Source: Agromyces sp. Root81 (GTDB lineage Bacteria; Actinomycetota; Actinomycetes; Actinomycetales; Microbacteriaceae). Taken from it: DNA of 64,000 nucleotides. The stretch lies in the NCBI RefSeq assembly GCF_001429165.1, contig NZ_LMIR01000002.1, positions 550,810-614,809 of the forward strand, in the 5' to 3' direction. Shown here piece by piece: positions 10,651 through 25,825 of the stretch. A model generated the notes under the pieces. The model did no database searches and was not told the DNA's origin. It saw only the letters and a list, made by a program, of their open reading frames with translations. A program made the translations under genes and the position numbers. Within the stretch, counting starts at the first letter, position 1. Each line of letters opens with the position of its first letter.

Positions 10651-10743
10651 CGCGAGCCTTTCGGATCGGCGGCATCGTCGTCTCGAGCGATCGTAGCGCC
10701 GCACGGGCGCCGCTGTCGCCCGGCGCACGTCCCCCGGAAACGA

Positions 10744-10775
10744 AGCAGGGCCCCGGATCGCTCCGGGGCCCTGCT
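10744..10775 (-). terminator. hairpin terminator of the rpoBC operon
   Basis: A perfect 14-bp inverted repeat (10744-10757 and 10762-10775) with a 4-nt loop, 15 nt downstream of the rpoC stop. The stem is GC-rich (GGGCCCCGG core). There is no long U tract, as is usual for terminators in high-GC actinobacteria. Confidence 0.8.
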
Positions 10776-10789
10776 CTCGTATCGGCTGA

Positions 10790-14686
<3,897 letters not shown>

Positions 14687-14729
14687 TTTCTCTCCTTGGA
14701 AAGTTTCTGTAGTCGTCTACTGGCCTGGC

Positions 14730-18221
<3,492 letters not shown>

Positions 18222-18378
18222 GTGAATAACCTCCATGGCCCCGTCGGGCCGGTTCACTGTCGGTAGCGGAGAGTGGAACCCCTCAGACGAGTGCGGATGC
18301 CGGAGACCTCAGGATCTCGACACGCACGGAAGCCGACCGCAATATGAAGGCATGGTGGGTCTGGGAGCGCAAAGGTTA

Positions 18379-18407
18379 ACTATATGTCGCCGGACGCGCC
18401 GTGTCCA
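18379..18407 (-). promoter_or_regulatory. sigma-A type promoter of rpoBC
   Basis: On the minus strand the -35 element TGGACA (18402-18407) is separated by exactly 17 nt from the -10 element TATAGT (18379-18384). Both are near consensus. Transcription would begin near 18372, giving an untranslated leader of about 150 nt before the TTG of rpoB. Confidence 0.75.
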
Positions 18408-18415
18408 GTCGATTC

Positions 18416-18444
18416 TTGATTTGTCTCCGAATCTCCGGTATAAC
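18416..18444 (+). promoter_or_regulatory. sigma-A type promoter of the spermidine-synthase-like genes
   Basis: The -35 element TTGATT (18416-18421), a 17-nt spacer and the -10 element TATAAC (18439-18444). The start site would lie near 18451, about 84 nt before the GTG at 18535. Its -35 is only 8 nt from the -35 of the divergent rpoBC promoter. Confidence 0.65.
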
Positions 18445-18534
18445 GCGATTCCGGCCGGGCCCGGACACCGGGAGATCGCCCACGGGGCGGCCCGATCCCG
18501 GCGTCGTCTGCGGCATCCGTGACACGATGCAGGC

Positions 18535-19287
18535 GTGACGCGGCACATCGAATTCGAGACGGACGTCTTCTCGGCGCACGGTCTGACCCTCCTCGTCGAC
18601 GGCACCGCGCAGTCGCACGTCGACCCGGTCGACCCGACCCGGTTGTTCTTCGAGTACACCCGTCGCATCGGCCACGTCATCGATGTGCTCGGAGCCCCCG
18701 GCGTCCCGCTCCGTGCACTTCACCTCGGAGGCGGCGCGCTGACACTCCCCCGCTACGTCGCGGCGGCCCATCCCGGGGCGACACAGGTCGTGGTCGAGCT
18801 CGACCCAGCAGTGCTCGACGCGGTGCTCACGCGTCTCCCACTGCCGGGCGACGCAGGCATCGAGCTCGTCGTCGGCGACGCGGCATCCGTCATCGACACG
18901 CTCGCCGGCCCCTTCGACCTCGTGATCGTCGACCTGTACAGCGGACTGGACGCGCCGGCGTTCGTCGACACCGCCGAGTTCATGACCGGATGCCTCCGGC
19001 TCCTCGCGCCCGGTGGCGTGCTCGCCCTGAACGTCGCCGACGCCGCCGGCCTCGAGCGACTCCGCGGCCAGGCCCGTGCGATCGCCCGTGCCGACCCGGC
19101 GGCGGCACTCCTCGCCGCCGGCGACGCCGGCGTGCTCTCGGGCGCCGAGGAGGGCAACGCAGTGCTCGTCGCCGCACCCGGCGGACTGCCCGACGGACTC
19201 CGCGAGCGCCTGCTCGCTGAGGGCCCGCATCCGGCGACGGTGCTCGACGGCGCCCGGCTCGATTTCGTGCTGTGGGGCGCGTGCTGA
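18535..19287 (+). CDS. spermidine-synthase-like methyltransferase-fold protein, first copy
   Basis: 250 residues from GTG 18535. The Rossmann core shows LHLGGGALTLPRY (a nucleotide-binding glycine loop near residue 65), VVVELDPAVLD (acidic residue after strand 2), VVGDAAS and DLVIVDLYSG, the layout of spermine/spermidine synthases. A short beta domain precedes it (FFEYTRRIGHV). Actinobacterial members of this group often have unclear substrates, and the substrate-binding residues cannot be assigned here. A close paralogue follows after 48 nt. Confidence 0.8.
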   Translation: MTRHIEFETDVFSAHGLTLLVDGTAQSHVDPVDPTRLFFEYTRRIGHVIDVLGAPGVPLRALHLGGGALTLPRYVAAAHPGATQVVVELDPAVLDAVLTRLPLPGDAGIELVVGDAASVIDTLAGPFDLVIVDLYSGLDAPAFVDTAEFMTGCLRLLAPGGVLALNVADAAGLERLRGQARAIARADPAAALLAAGDAGVLSGAEEGNAVLVAAPGGLPDGLRERLLAEGPHPATVLDGARLDFVLWGAC

Positions 19288-19335
19288 CGCTCGCCGTCTC
19301 GCGCGGACGCCGCCTTCGCAACGGCGCGGGGTAGC

Positions 19336-20199
19336 GTGGCATCCGTGTCAGAGTTCGAACGCCGCCTCGCCGTCAGCGGCCACCTCGCCCGGCTCGAGGA
19401 GTCGCGCCAGTCGCCGGGCTCATGGACGCTCTACGTCGACGGCACGCCGCAGTCGCACGTCGAGCTCGACCGGCCGGACTGGCTCGGCTTCGAGTACGTG
19501 CGCCGCATCGGCCACGCGATCGACCTCGTGCGCCCCGAAGGTCAGCCCATCACGGCCGTCCACCTCGGCGGAGGGGCGCTCACGCTGCCGCGCTACGTCG
19601 CGGCGACCCGGCAGGGCTCTCGCCAACAGGTCGTGGAACTCGAGTCCGACCTCGTCGAGTTCGTTCGCGAGCACCTGCCGCTGCCCCGCGGCGCCCAGGT
19701 GCGCGTGCGGCACGGCGACGCCCGCGAGGTGCTCGCGAAGCTGCCGGCGGGGCTCGACGGATCGGTCGACATCGCGATCGTCGACATCTTCTCGGGCGCG
19801 CGGACCCCGGCCCATGTGACGAGCACCGAGTTCTACGGGCTTGTCTCGCCGCGCCTGGCACCGGGCGGCATCGTCGCGGTCAACGTCGCCGACGGCGCCG
19901 GCCTCGCATTCGCCCGTTCGCAGGCCGCGACGCTCGCGCACGTCTTCGAGCACCTGGCGATCGCCGCCGACACCTCGATGCTGAAGGGGCGCCGGTTCGG
20001 CAACGTCGTCATGTACGCCTCGCACGACGAGCTGCCGTTCGCCGGCCTGCCGCGGCGGCTGGCGAGCGACCCGGCTCCGGCGAAGCTCGTCGACGGCGAG
20101 GAGCTCCGCCGATTCATCGCCGGCGCACCGGTCGTGACGGATGCCACGGCGGTGCCGTCGCCGCCCCCGGCGCGCTCGGTGTTCCTCTCGAAGCCCTGA
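19336..20199 (+). CDS. spermidine-synthase-like methyltransferase-fold protein, second copy
   Basis: 287 residues from GTG 19336; a second GTG at 19345 (SEFERRLAV) is equally possible. It is clearly paralogous to the preceding gene: LYVDGTPQSHVELD, FEYVRRIGHAIDL, VHLGGGALTLPRYVAA and IAIVDIFSGARTPAH align segment by segment. It has a longer C-terminus with a Pro-rich end. The pair is probably one transcription unit arising from tandem duplication. Polyamine synthesis is the family-level guess; no decarboxylase partner is nearby. Confidence 0.8.
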   Translation: MASVSEFERRLAVSGHLARLEESRQSPGSWTLYVDGTPQSHVELDRPDWLGFEYVRRIGHAIDLVRPEGQPITAVHLGGGALTLPRYVAATRQGSRQQVVELESDLVEFVREHLPLPRGAQVRVRHGDAREVLAKLPAGLDGSVDIAIVDIFSGARTPAHVTSTEFYGLVSPRLAPGGIVAVNVADGAGLAFARSQAATLAHVFEHLAIAADTSMLKGRRFGNVVMYASHDELPFAGLPRRLASDPAPAKLVDGEELRRFIAGAPVVTDATAVPSPPPARSVFLSKP

Positions 20200-20246
20200 C
20201 CGGCTCGCGACACCCACTCTGCACACTGCACGGCCCCGCCGCACGG

Positions 20247-20310
20247 TCGGAGTTCTGCGCGGAATCGGATGGATTCCCGCGCGGATCTCCGATCCTGTGC
20301 AGAACTCCGA
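20247..20310. repeat. nested inverted repeat (three-way-junction shape) between convergent genes
   Basis: The outer arms 20247-20258 and 20299-20310 are a perfect 12-bp inverted repeat (TCGGAGTTCTGC and its complement). Inside are two more perfect small hairpins: 20261-20266/20272-20277 (GGAATC/GATTCC, 5-nt loop) and 20283-20287/20291-20295 (GGATC/GATCC, 3-nt loop). It sits between the 3' ends of the spermidine-synthase-like gene and pxpC. It may act as a bidirectional terminator or be a small mobile palindromic element. Confidence 0.75.
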
Positions 20311-20322
20311 TTTACGGGCAGC

Positions 20323-21192
20323 TCAGGCGGGGTGCGCGTGCCGGAACCGCACCTCCTGGCCCGGCCGGAGCTGGGCGACCGCGTCGAGCGATGCCGGGGC
20401 CACGATCGCGATGACGGGGTAGCCGCCGGTCACCGGGCGGTCGGCGAGCAGGATCGTCGGCCGCCCGTCGCCCGCGACCTGGATGGAGCCCGGCACGGTG
20501 GCCTCGCTCGCGAGCTCACCGGGCACGCGCCGCTCGAGCGCCGGGCCGAGGAGCCGGGCGCCGACCCGGTCAGCCTGCTCGGAGAAGCGCCACGCGGCAT
20601 CGAAGAGCGCGGTGTGCGCGGCATCCGTGAACCAGTCGGCCCGCGGGCCGGGCAGGAGCGCGAGCGTCACGGCGCCCGCCGGTGGCGGGAAGGCGGCCTC
20701 GCGATCGAGCAGGGGCACGGATGCCGCGGGCACCGGGCCGATCTCGAGCACCCGTCCGGCGGCTACGGGTGCCGGACCGAACGCCGCGAGCGTGTCACGC
20801 GATCGCGAGCCGAGCTCCATCGGCTCGTCGATGCCGCCTCGGACCGCGAGCACGTAACGCGCACCCCGCTCGGCCGGGCCGATCTCGAGCACCGCACCCG
20901 CCGTTACCCGTGCCGCGGCGTACGGTGCCACAGGCCGCCCGTCGACCACGACGCGGCCCCAGGCGCCGGTGATGGCGATCCACGTCTCCTCGTCGAATCG
21001 GGCGCGGAACCCGCCCATCAGGATCTCGAGCCCCGCGGCACCGTCGGGGTTGCCGACGAGCCGGTTCGCGAGCGCGAGCGCCGACCGGTCGAGGGCGCCG
21101 GACCCGGCGACGCCGAGGTGCGCATGCCCCGGCCTGCCCAGGTCCTCGACGAGCACGAGCGGGCCGGGCACCTCCACCGTGACGCGGGTCAT
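20323..21192 (-). CDS. pxpC: 5-oxoprolinase subunit C (biotin-dependent carboxylase-like domain)
   Basis: 289 residues from ATG 21190-21192, overlapping the pxpB stop by 4 nt. It shows the family pattern DLGRPGHAHLGVAGSGALDRSAL, then LEILMGGF, LAVRGGI and, near the end, TILLADRPVTGGYP and RPGQEVRF. With PxpA and PxpB it hydrolyses 5-oxoproline to glutamate using ATP. It is the last gene of pxpABC. The open frame extends much further upstream through its neighbours, but that extension is non-coding. Confidence 0.93.
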   Translation of the reverse strand: MTRVTVEVPGPLVLVEDLGRPGHAHLGVAGSGALDRSALALANRLVGNPDGAAGLEILMGGFRARFDEETWIAITGAWGRVVVDGRPVAPYAAARVTAGAVLEIGPAERGARYVLAVRGGIDEPMELGSRSRDTLAAFGPAPVAAGRVLEIGPVPAASVPLLDREAAFPPPAGAVTLALLPGPRADWFTDAAHTALFDAAWRFSEQADRVGARLLGPALERRVPGELASEATVPGSIQVAGDGRPTILLADRPVTGGYPVIAIVAPASLDAVAQLRPGQEVRFRHAHPA

Positions 21193-21821
21193 GGCCGGTC
21201 GACCGCCCGGAAGCGCACCCGGCGGCCGGGCACGAAGAGCGTCGGCGAGTCCGCCGCCGGGTCCCAGAGCACGGCGTCCGTGCGGCCGATCAGGCGCCAG
21301 CCGCCTGGGCTCTGCCGCGGGTAGACCCCGGCGAACGCTCCGGCGAGCGCGACGGCACCGGCCGGCACCCTGCTGCGCGGGGCGTCGAGTCGGGGCACCT
21401 CGAACGGCCAGTCGTCGCTGACGAGGTACCCGAACCCGGGCGCGAAGCCGATGAACGCGACCCGCCATTCGGCGGCCTGATGCCGGGCGGCGAGCGCCTC
21501 GGGCGAGACGCCGAGGTGCCCGGCCGCGCCGCGCAGGTCGTCGCCGTCGTACACGACGTCGACGGTCACCTCGTCGGCCACGTGCCCCGCGCGCCGGGCC
21601 GCGGCCTCGGCCGGGATGCGGCGCACCCAGGTCGCGGCGGACTCGAGCGGCAGCCGCTCGGGGTCGACGGCCACGAGGATGGTGCGGGCGGCCGGCACGA
21701 GTTCGACGAGGCCGGCCGGCGCGTCGGCGGCGAGCGCGTCGTGCAGCGCGAGCACCTCGTCGAGCGTGTCGCATTCGACGAGCAGCGCCGCGTCGCCGCT
21801 CGGCAGCAGGCGGCGGCTCAT
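21189..21821 (-). CDS. pxpB: 5-oxoprolinase subunit B
   Basis: 210 residues starting at ATG 21821, which overlaps the stop of pxpA by 4 nt. It contains the KipI/PxpB core: LLPSGDAALLVE at the N-terminus, VDVVYDGDDL, AFIGFAPGFGYL, PRLDAPRSRVPAGAVALAG and YPRQSPGGWRLIGRT. It forms a complex with PxpC that acts on the product activated by PxpA. The order pxpA-pxpB-pxpC with overlapping ends is the usual arrangement. Confidence 0.94.
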   Translation of the reverse strand: MSRRLLPSGDAALLVECDTLDEVLALHDALAADAPAGLVELVPAARTILVAVDPERLPLESAATWVRRIPAEAAARRAGHVADEVTVDVVYDGDDLRGAAGHLGVSPEALAARHQAAEWRVAFIGFAPGFGYLVSDDWPFEVPRLDAPRSRVPAGAVALAGAFAGVYPRQSPGGWRLIGRTDAVLWDPAADSPTLFVPGRRVRFRAVDRP

Positions 21822-22594
21822 GCGAACGCCTCGATCGCGATGCCGGCGCCCTCGAGTGCGCTGCGCACCGCGCGGGCGATCGCGACGGCGCCGGGGGTGT
21901 CGCCGTGCAGGCAGAGCGAGTCGGCGGCGAGCTCCACCCGGCTGCCGTCATCGGCGGCGATGCCGCCGGTCTCGGTGATCTCGAGCGCCCGATCGGCCGC
22001 CGCGGCCGGATCGACGACGACGGCACCCGGTTCGCCTCGCGGCACGAGAGAGCCGTCGGCCACGTAGCCCCGGTCGACGAAGGCCTCGCGGGCGTAGCGG
22101 AGGCCCGTGGCATCCGCTGCCCGAGCGATCGCGCCGGTCGGCTGGCCGAGCACGGTGAGCGCCGGGTCGAACGCGGCGACGGCCTCGACGAAGGCGTGGG
22201 CGGCCGACTCGTCGGCCGCGAGCCTGTGGTAGAGCGCTCCGTGCGCCTTGACGTAGCGCACCCGGGTGCCCGCGGCTCGGGCGACGCCGTCGAGGGCGCC
22301 GAGCTGGGCGAGGAGTTCGGCGGCGATCTCGGCCGGGCTCGTGTCGAGGGCGCGGCGCCCGAACCCCGCGAGATCGCGGTACCCGGGGTGCGCGCCGAGC
22401 GCCACGCCATGGCGGGCGGCGAGACGGGCGCTCGCGAGCATCGTCACCGGGTCGCCGGCGTGGAACCCGCAGGCGACGTTCGCGCTCGAGACAAGGGCGA
22501 ACATCGCCGCGTCGTCGCCGAGGCGCCACGCTCCGAAGGACTCTCCGAGGTCGCTGTTCAGGTCGATGCTGTTCACATCGTTCTCGGCGGACAT
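21818..22594 (-). CDS. pxpA: 5-oxoprolinase subunit A (LamB/YcsF family)
   Basis: 258 residues from ATG 22594; a GTG six codons further in (NSIDLNSDLGE) is an alternative. Family motifs are clear: DLNSDLGESFGAW, ANVACGFHAGDP, GAHPGYRDLAGFGRR, YVKAHGALYHR and SLCLHGDTPGAV near the C-terminus. First gene of the pxpABC operon; its promoter shares the 48-nt divergent gap with the dehydrogenase lipoprotein gene. Role: conversion of 5-oxoproline, which forms spontaneously from glutamine and glutathione, back to glutamate. Confidence 0.94.
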   Translation of the reverse strand: MSAENDVNSIDLNSDLGESFGAWRLGDDAAMFALVSSANVACGFHAGDPVTMLASARLAARHGVALGAHPGYRDLAGFGRRALDTSPAEIAAELLAQLGALDGVARAAGTRVRYVKAHGALYHRLAADESAAHAFVEAVAAFDPALTVLGQPTGAIARAADATGLRYAREAFVDRGYVADGSLVPRGEPGAVVVDPAAAADRALEITETGGIAADDGSRVELAADSLCLHGDTPGAVAIARAVRSALEGAGIAIEAFA

Positions 22595-22642
22595 GCTCCC
22601 ATTCTGGCGCGGACCAGGGGCACACTGGGAAGAGGAGGACGG

Positions 22643-23875
22643 ATGCCACGCAGTCGGGTTCCACCGGGTCGCGAACACGTGGGCGCACGCCGAGTGCCGC
22701 GATCGCGGTCAGTCGGGCGCAGGGCATCCGCTGCGGGGCTGGTGCTCGCGACCTCGCTGCTCGCGTTCGCCGCGTGCTCGCCGACTCCCCCGTTGCCGAC
22801 GCCGACGCCGCTGCCGAGCACTCCGGCACCGTCGACGCCGCCGCCCGCCACGCCCGTGCCGCCGCCGCCCGTGCTGCAGCCGTCCGGCAGCCCCGAACCG
22901 ATCGCCGCGGGGCTCGACGCGCCCTGGTCGATCCTCGTGCTGCCGAGCGGCGGAGTGCTCGTCAGCGAGCGCGACCGCGGCGACATCGTCGAGGTGCTGC
23001 CCGACGGCTCGCTGCGCCCGGCGGGTTCCGTGCCCGGCGTCGCGGCCGGCGGCGAGGGCGGACTGCTCGGGCTCGCGTTCCTGCCCGGCGATGGCGAGCG
23101 GCCCGATCGCGTCTACGCGTACCACACCGCCGAATCCGACAACCGGGTCGTGCGGATGCCGCTGACCGGCGCCCCCGGCTCCCTCGCGCTCGGCCCGCCC
23201 GAGGCCGTGCTCACCGGCATCCCGCGCGGCGGCTCCAATCACAACGGCGGCCGCATCGCATTCGGACCCGACGGCCTGCTGTACATCACGAGCGGCGATG
23301 CCGGCAACCGGGATGCCGCGCAGGATCCCGCCTCCCTCTCGGGGAAGATCCTCCGGGTGACGGCCGACGGCGCAGCCGCACCCGGCAGCCCTTTCGGCAA
23401 TGCCGTCTGGTCGCTCGGGCACCGCAACCCGCAGGGCATCGCCTGGGACGCGAACGGTCAGCTCTGGGCCGCCGAGTTCGGGCAGAACAACTGGGACGAG
23501 CTGAATCGCATCTCGCGCGGCGCCAACTACGGGTGGCCGATCGTCGAGGGCGTCGCCGGCGACCCGCGCTTCATCGACCCGGTCGTGCAGTGGTCGACGT
23601 CGGAGTCGAGCCCGAGCGGTCTCGCGGTCATCGGCGACACGCTCTTCCTCGCGGCGCTCCGCGGCGAACGCCTCTGGACGATCGCACCGGCCACGACCGG
23701 TGGCGAGCTCGGCACGACGCCGTGGTTCACCGGGGAGCTCGGCCGCATCCGCGATGTCGCCGCGGCGCCCGACGGCTCGCTCTGGCTGCTCTCGAACAAC
23801 ACCGACGGGCGGGGTTCGCCGAGCGAGGGGGACGACCGGCTGTACCGGGTGCCGCTCGCACCGCCGGCGGGCTGA
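22643..23875 (+). CDS. secreted PQQ-type glucose/sorbosone dehydrogenase lipoprotein
   Basis: 410 residues from ATG 22643, preceded by AGGAGG at a good distance. The N-terminus is a basic stretch, a hydrophobic segment and LLAFAAC, a probable lipobox with Cys at about 44 (Phe at -3 is unusual). A threonine/proline linker follows. From about residue 85 a beta-propeller of the glucose/sorbosone dehydrogenase family begins: DAPWSILVLPSGGVLVSER, GEGGLLGLAF, GGSNHNGGRIAFGPDGLLY, GHRNPQGIAWD and AAEFGQNNWDELN. Expected to oxidise sugars outside the membrane with PQQ; no PQQ synthesis genes are seen here. Confidence 0.88.
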   Translation: MPRSRVPPGREHVGARRVPRSRSVGRRASAAGLVLATSLLAFAACSPTPPLPTPTPLPSTPAPSTPPPATPVPPPPVLQPSGSPEPIAAGLDAPWSILVLPSGGVLVSERDRGDIVEVLPDGSLRPAGSVPGVAAGGEGGLLGLAFLPGDGERPDRVYAYHTAESDNRVVRMPLTGAPGSLALGPPEAVLTGIPRGGSNHNGGRIAFGPDGLLYITSGDAGNRDAAQDPASLSGKILRVTADGAAAPGSPFGNAVWSLGHRNPQGIAWDANGQLWAAEFGQNNWDELNRISRGANYGWPIVEGVAGDPRFIDPVVQWSTSESSPSGLAVIGDTLFLAALRGERLWTIAPATTGGELGTTPWFTGELGRIRDVAAAPDGSLWLLSNNTDGRGSPSEGDDRLYRVPLAPPAG

Positions 23876-23969
23876 CCGCCGCGGGCCGACGACCGGTCCG
23901 GAAATCGGCACCCGATCGGGGGTCGCGGCCTCCTCGCCGGTGACGGCGGTCGGGGCTATTCTCAGTTTC

Positions 23970-24467
23970 ATGGCGGATCTCGAGCGGGTGCGACGATGGG
24001 CCGACGCCCTCATCGTGCTGCATCTCGACGCCGACACCTGGAGTTTCGCGTTCGACAACGCGAAGAAGCGCGCCGGTCTCTGCAACTACACCGAGAAGCG
24101 CATCTCGGTCTCCCGCTACCTCGCGGCCCGGTACGACGACGACGAGATCCACCAGATCCTCCTGCACGAGGTCGCGCACGCCCTCGCAGGGCCGCGCGCC
24201 GGCCACGGACCGAAGTGGGCCTCGATCGCCGCGGGGCTCGGCTACGTCGGCCGACGCACCCATGACGGCGAGGTGGCGCACGAACTCGCACCCTGGGTCG
24301 GGCAGTGCCCTGCCGGCCACGAGCACTTCCGCTATCGCGAGCCGCAGCGCCAGTTGAGCTGCGGATTGTGCCGACGTGGATTCGACCGGGCGAACCTCAT
24401 CGTGTGGCGCCGCCGCGAGATCACTCCCGCGGTTCGCCGCAAGGCTGCGAGCGCCGCCGCCGGCTGA
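23970..24467 (+). CDS. SprT-like zinc metalloprotease domain protein
   Basis: 165 residues from ATG 23970. The metal site HEVAH (His66, Glu67, His70) lies in QILLHEVAHALAGPRAGHGPKW, followed by a zinc-ribbon-like C-terminus with CPAGHEHFRYREPQRQLSCGLC. This is the SprT-like layout known from bacterial SprT and from eukaryotic Spartan, which digests DNA-protein crosslinks. A role in DNA repair here is by family analogy only. It stands alone between the dehydrogenase and the CGNR regulator. Confidence 0.85.
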   Translation: MADLERVRRWADALIVLHLDADTWSFAFDNAKKRAGLCNYTEKRISVSRYLAARYDDDEIHQILLHEVAHALAGPRAGHGPKWASIAAGLGYVGRRTHDGEVAHELAPWVGQCPAGHEHFRYREPQRQLSCGLCRRGFDRANLIVWRRREITPAVRRKAASAAAG

Positions 24468-24581
24468 GGATATTCCGGCGGGCGCATGCATTCCGGAGCT
24501 GCCGCGGTCGCGGCCATGGCCCTGGAGGTCCGGCCGGTCACGGGGTCGGCCGACATCGCCGTCACCGGCTAGATTGGTGGC

Positions 24582-25193
24582 GTGCCCGTCTCAACCGTCT
24601 CGATCGCCGTCGGGCAGTGGTTCACCACCGGTGAAGGCGTTCGCTGGTGGTTCGACTCGGGTTCGTTCGCGCTCGACTTCGCCTACACCGGCCAGATCGG
24701 CGGACTGCGCACCGACGAGCAGCTGCACGCGCCCGACGACCTCACCCGCTGGCTGCACGAGCGGTTCCCCATGCCCGTCGGCGCCGCCCGGTCGCGCGAC
24801 CTCTTCGACGCGGTGGCCCTGCGCGACGCGATCAGCCGCATGGCGGTCGCCGCGAGCCAGGGCGAGGCGGTGCGCGCCGCCGACGTCGACCTCGTGAACC
24901 TCTACGCGGCAACGCCCGACATCCCGCCGTCGCTCCTCGGCGGCACCCGCCAGGCCGGCCGCTCGGTGCAGACCGTGGCGCAGGCGCTCTCGACGATCGC
25001 CCGCGACGCCGTCGACCTCTTCGGCCCGGCGAACGCCGAGCGCATCCGCTGCTGTTCGAGCGGCGACTGCGAGGTCGTGTACCTCGACACCTCGCGTGCA
25101 GCGAGTCGCCGCTGGTGCTCGATGCAGCGCTGCGGCAACCGCGCGAAGGTGCGGGCGCACCGCGCACGGAAGGCCGGCCGCGTCGCGGCCTGA
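24582..25193 (+). CDS. CGNR zinc-finger transcriptional regulator (ABATE domain)
   Basis: 203 residues from GTG 24582. The N-terminal half matches the ABATE-type stress domain layout (FALDFAYTG ... DLFDAVALRDAI). The C-terminus is a CGNR zinc finger: IRCCSSGDCEVVYLDTS, RRWCSMQRCGNRAKVRAHRAR. These are putative stress-responsive regulators in actinobacteria with mostly unknown targets. A run of GGCACT/GGCACC hexamers lies just after its stop, before the convergent ComB-like gene. Confidence 0.85.
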   Translation: MPVSTVSIAVGQWFTTGEGVRWWFDSGSFALDFAYTGQIGGLRTDEQLHAPDDLTRWLHERFPMPVGAARSRDLFDAVALRDAISRMAVAASQGEAVRAADVDLVNLYAATPDIPPSLLGGTRQAGRSVQTVAQALSTIARDAVDLFGPANAERIRCCSSGDCEVVYLDTSRAASRRWCSMQRCGNRAKVRAHRARKAGRVAA

Positions 25194-25237
25194 GCCCGGC
25201 ACTGGCACTGGCACCGGCACCGGACCAGCAGGGTCGG

Positions 25238-25822
25238 TCAGTCGGCGGATGCCCCGGCGCCCGAGCCGAGCCTGACCACTCGGGCCTCCTGGCGCGCGTC
25301 GAGTGCGGCCGCCTCGTGCAGTGCCGCGGTGCTCATCCCCGCAGCGGCCGCGGCCCGGCCCGAGGCGGACGCGGAGGTCAGGTGCCGCACCGCCCGGCGG
25401 AGTCCGGCGAACGCCGATGCCGCCACGGCAGCCTCCGGCGAGGTGTCGTCGATGCCGAGTGCGGCGAGCGCGTCGATGACGGCGCCGGCGCCGAGCAGGT
25501 CGTCGGCCGTGAATCCGGCCTCTGCGTCCCCGGCAGCGACGATCGCGAGAGACGCCCGCCGTCCGAGCCGCTCCTGCTCGGCGAGGATCCAGCGTGCCGT
25601 CGCCGAGGCATCGGCGAGCCCCGCCGCCAGCACGGCGGCGTGACCGGGAACGAAGCCGACGACCTCGACGAGCGATGACGCCGAGGCCTCCGGCAGCACG
25701 TCCACCCACACGAGGATGTCGACGCCCTCTGTGATGCGCGCCGCTCCGCGACGACCCCAGTCGAATCGCACCTGGTACGTCGTCTGTGCGGCGGGATGGG
25801 GGCTCTGCGCGTTCACCCGCAC
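25238..25822 (-). CDS. ComB-like protein (2-phosphosulfolactate phosphatase family), short
   Basis: Up to 194 residues; GTG 25822 or GTG 25816. The N-terminal YQVRFDWGRRGAARI and ILVWVDVLPEASASS resemble the ComB family signature. The protein is shorter than the roughly 240 residues usual for ComB, and the later conserved blocks are weak. The family was defined for coenzyme M synthesis, but actinobacterial homologues have no established role. The GTG lies 4 nt beyond the stop... of the upstream membrane coiled-coil gene, so the two are probably co-transcribed. Confidence 0.6.
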   Translation of the reverse strand: MRVNAQSPHPAAQTTYQVRFDWGRRGAARITEGVDILVWVDVLPEASASSLVEVVGFVPGHAAVLAAGLADASATARWILAEQERLGRRASLAIVAAGDAEAGFTADDLLGAGAVIDALAALGIDDTSPEAAVAASAFAGLRRAVRHLTSASASGRAAAAAGMSTAALHEAAALDARQEARVVRLGSGAGASAD

Positions 25823-25825
25823 AGG

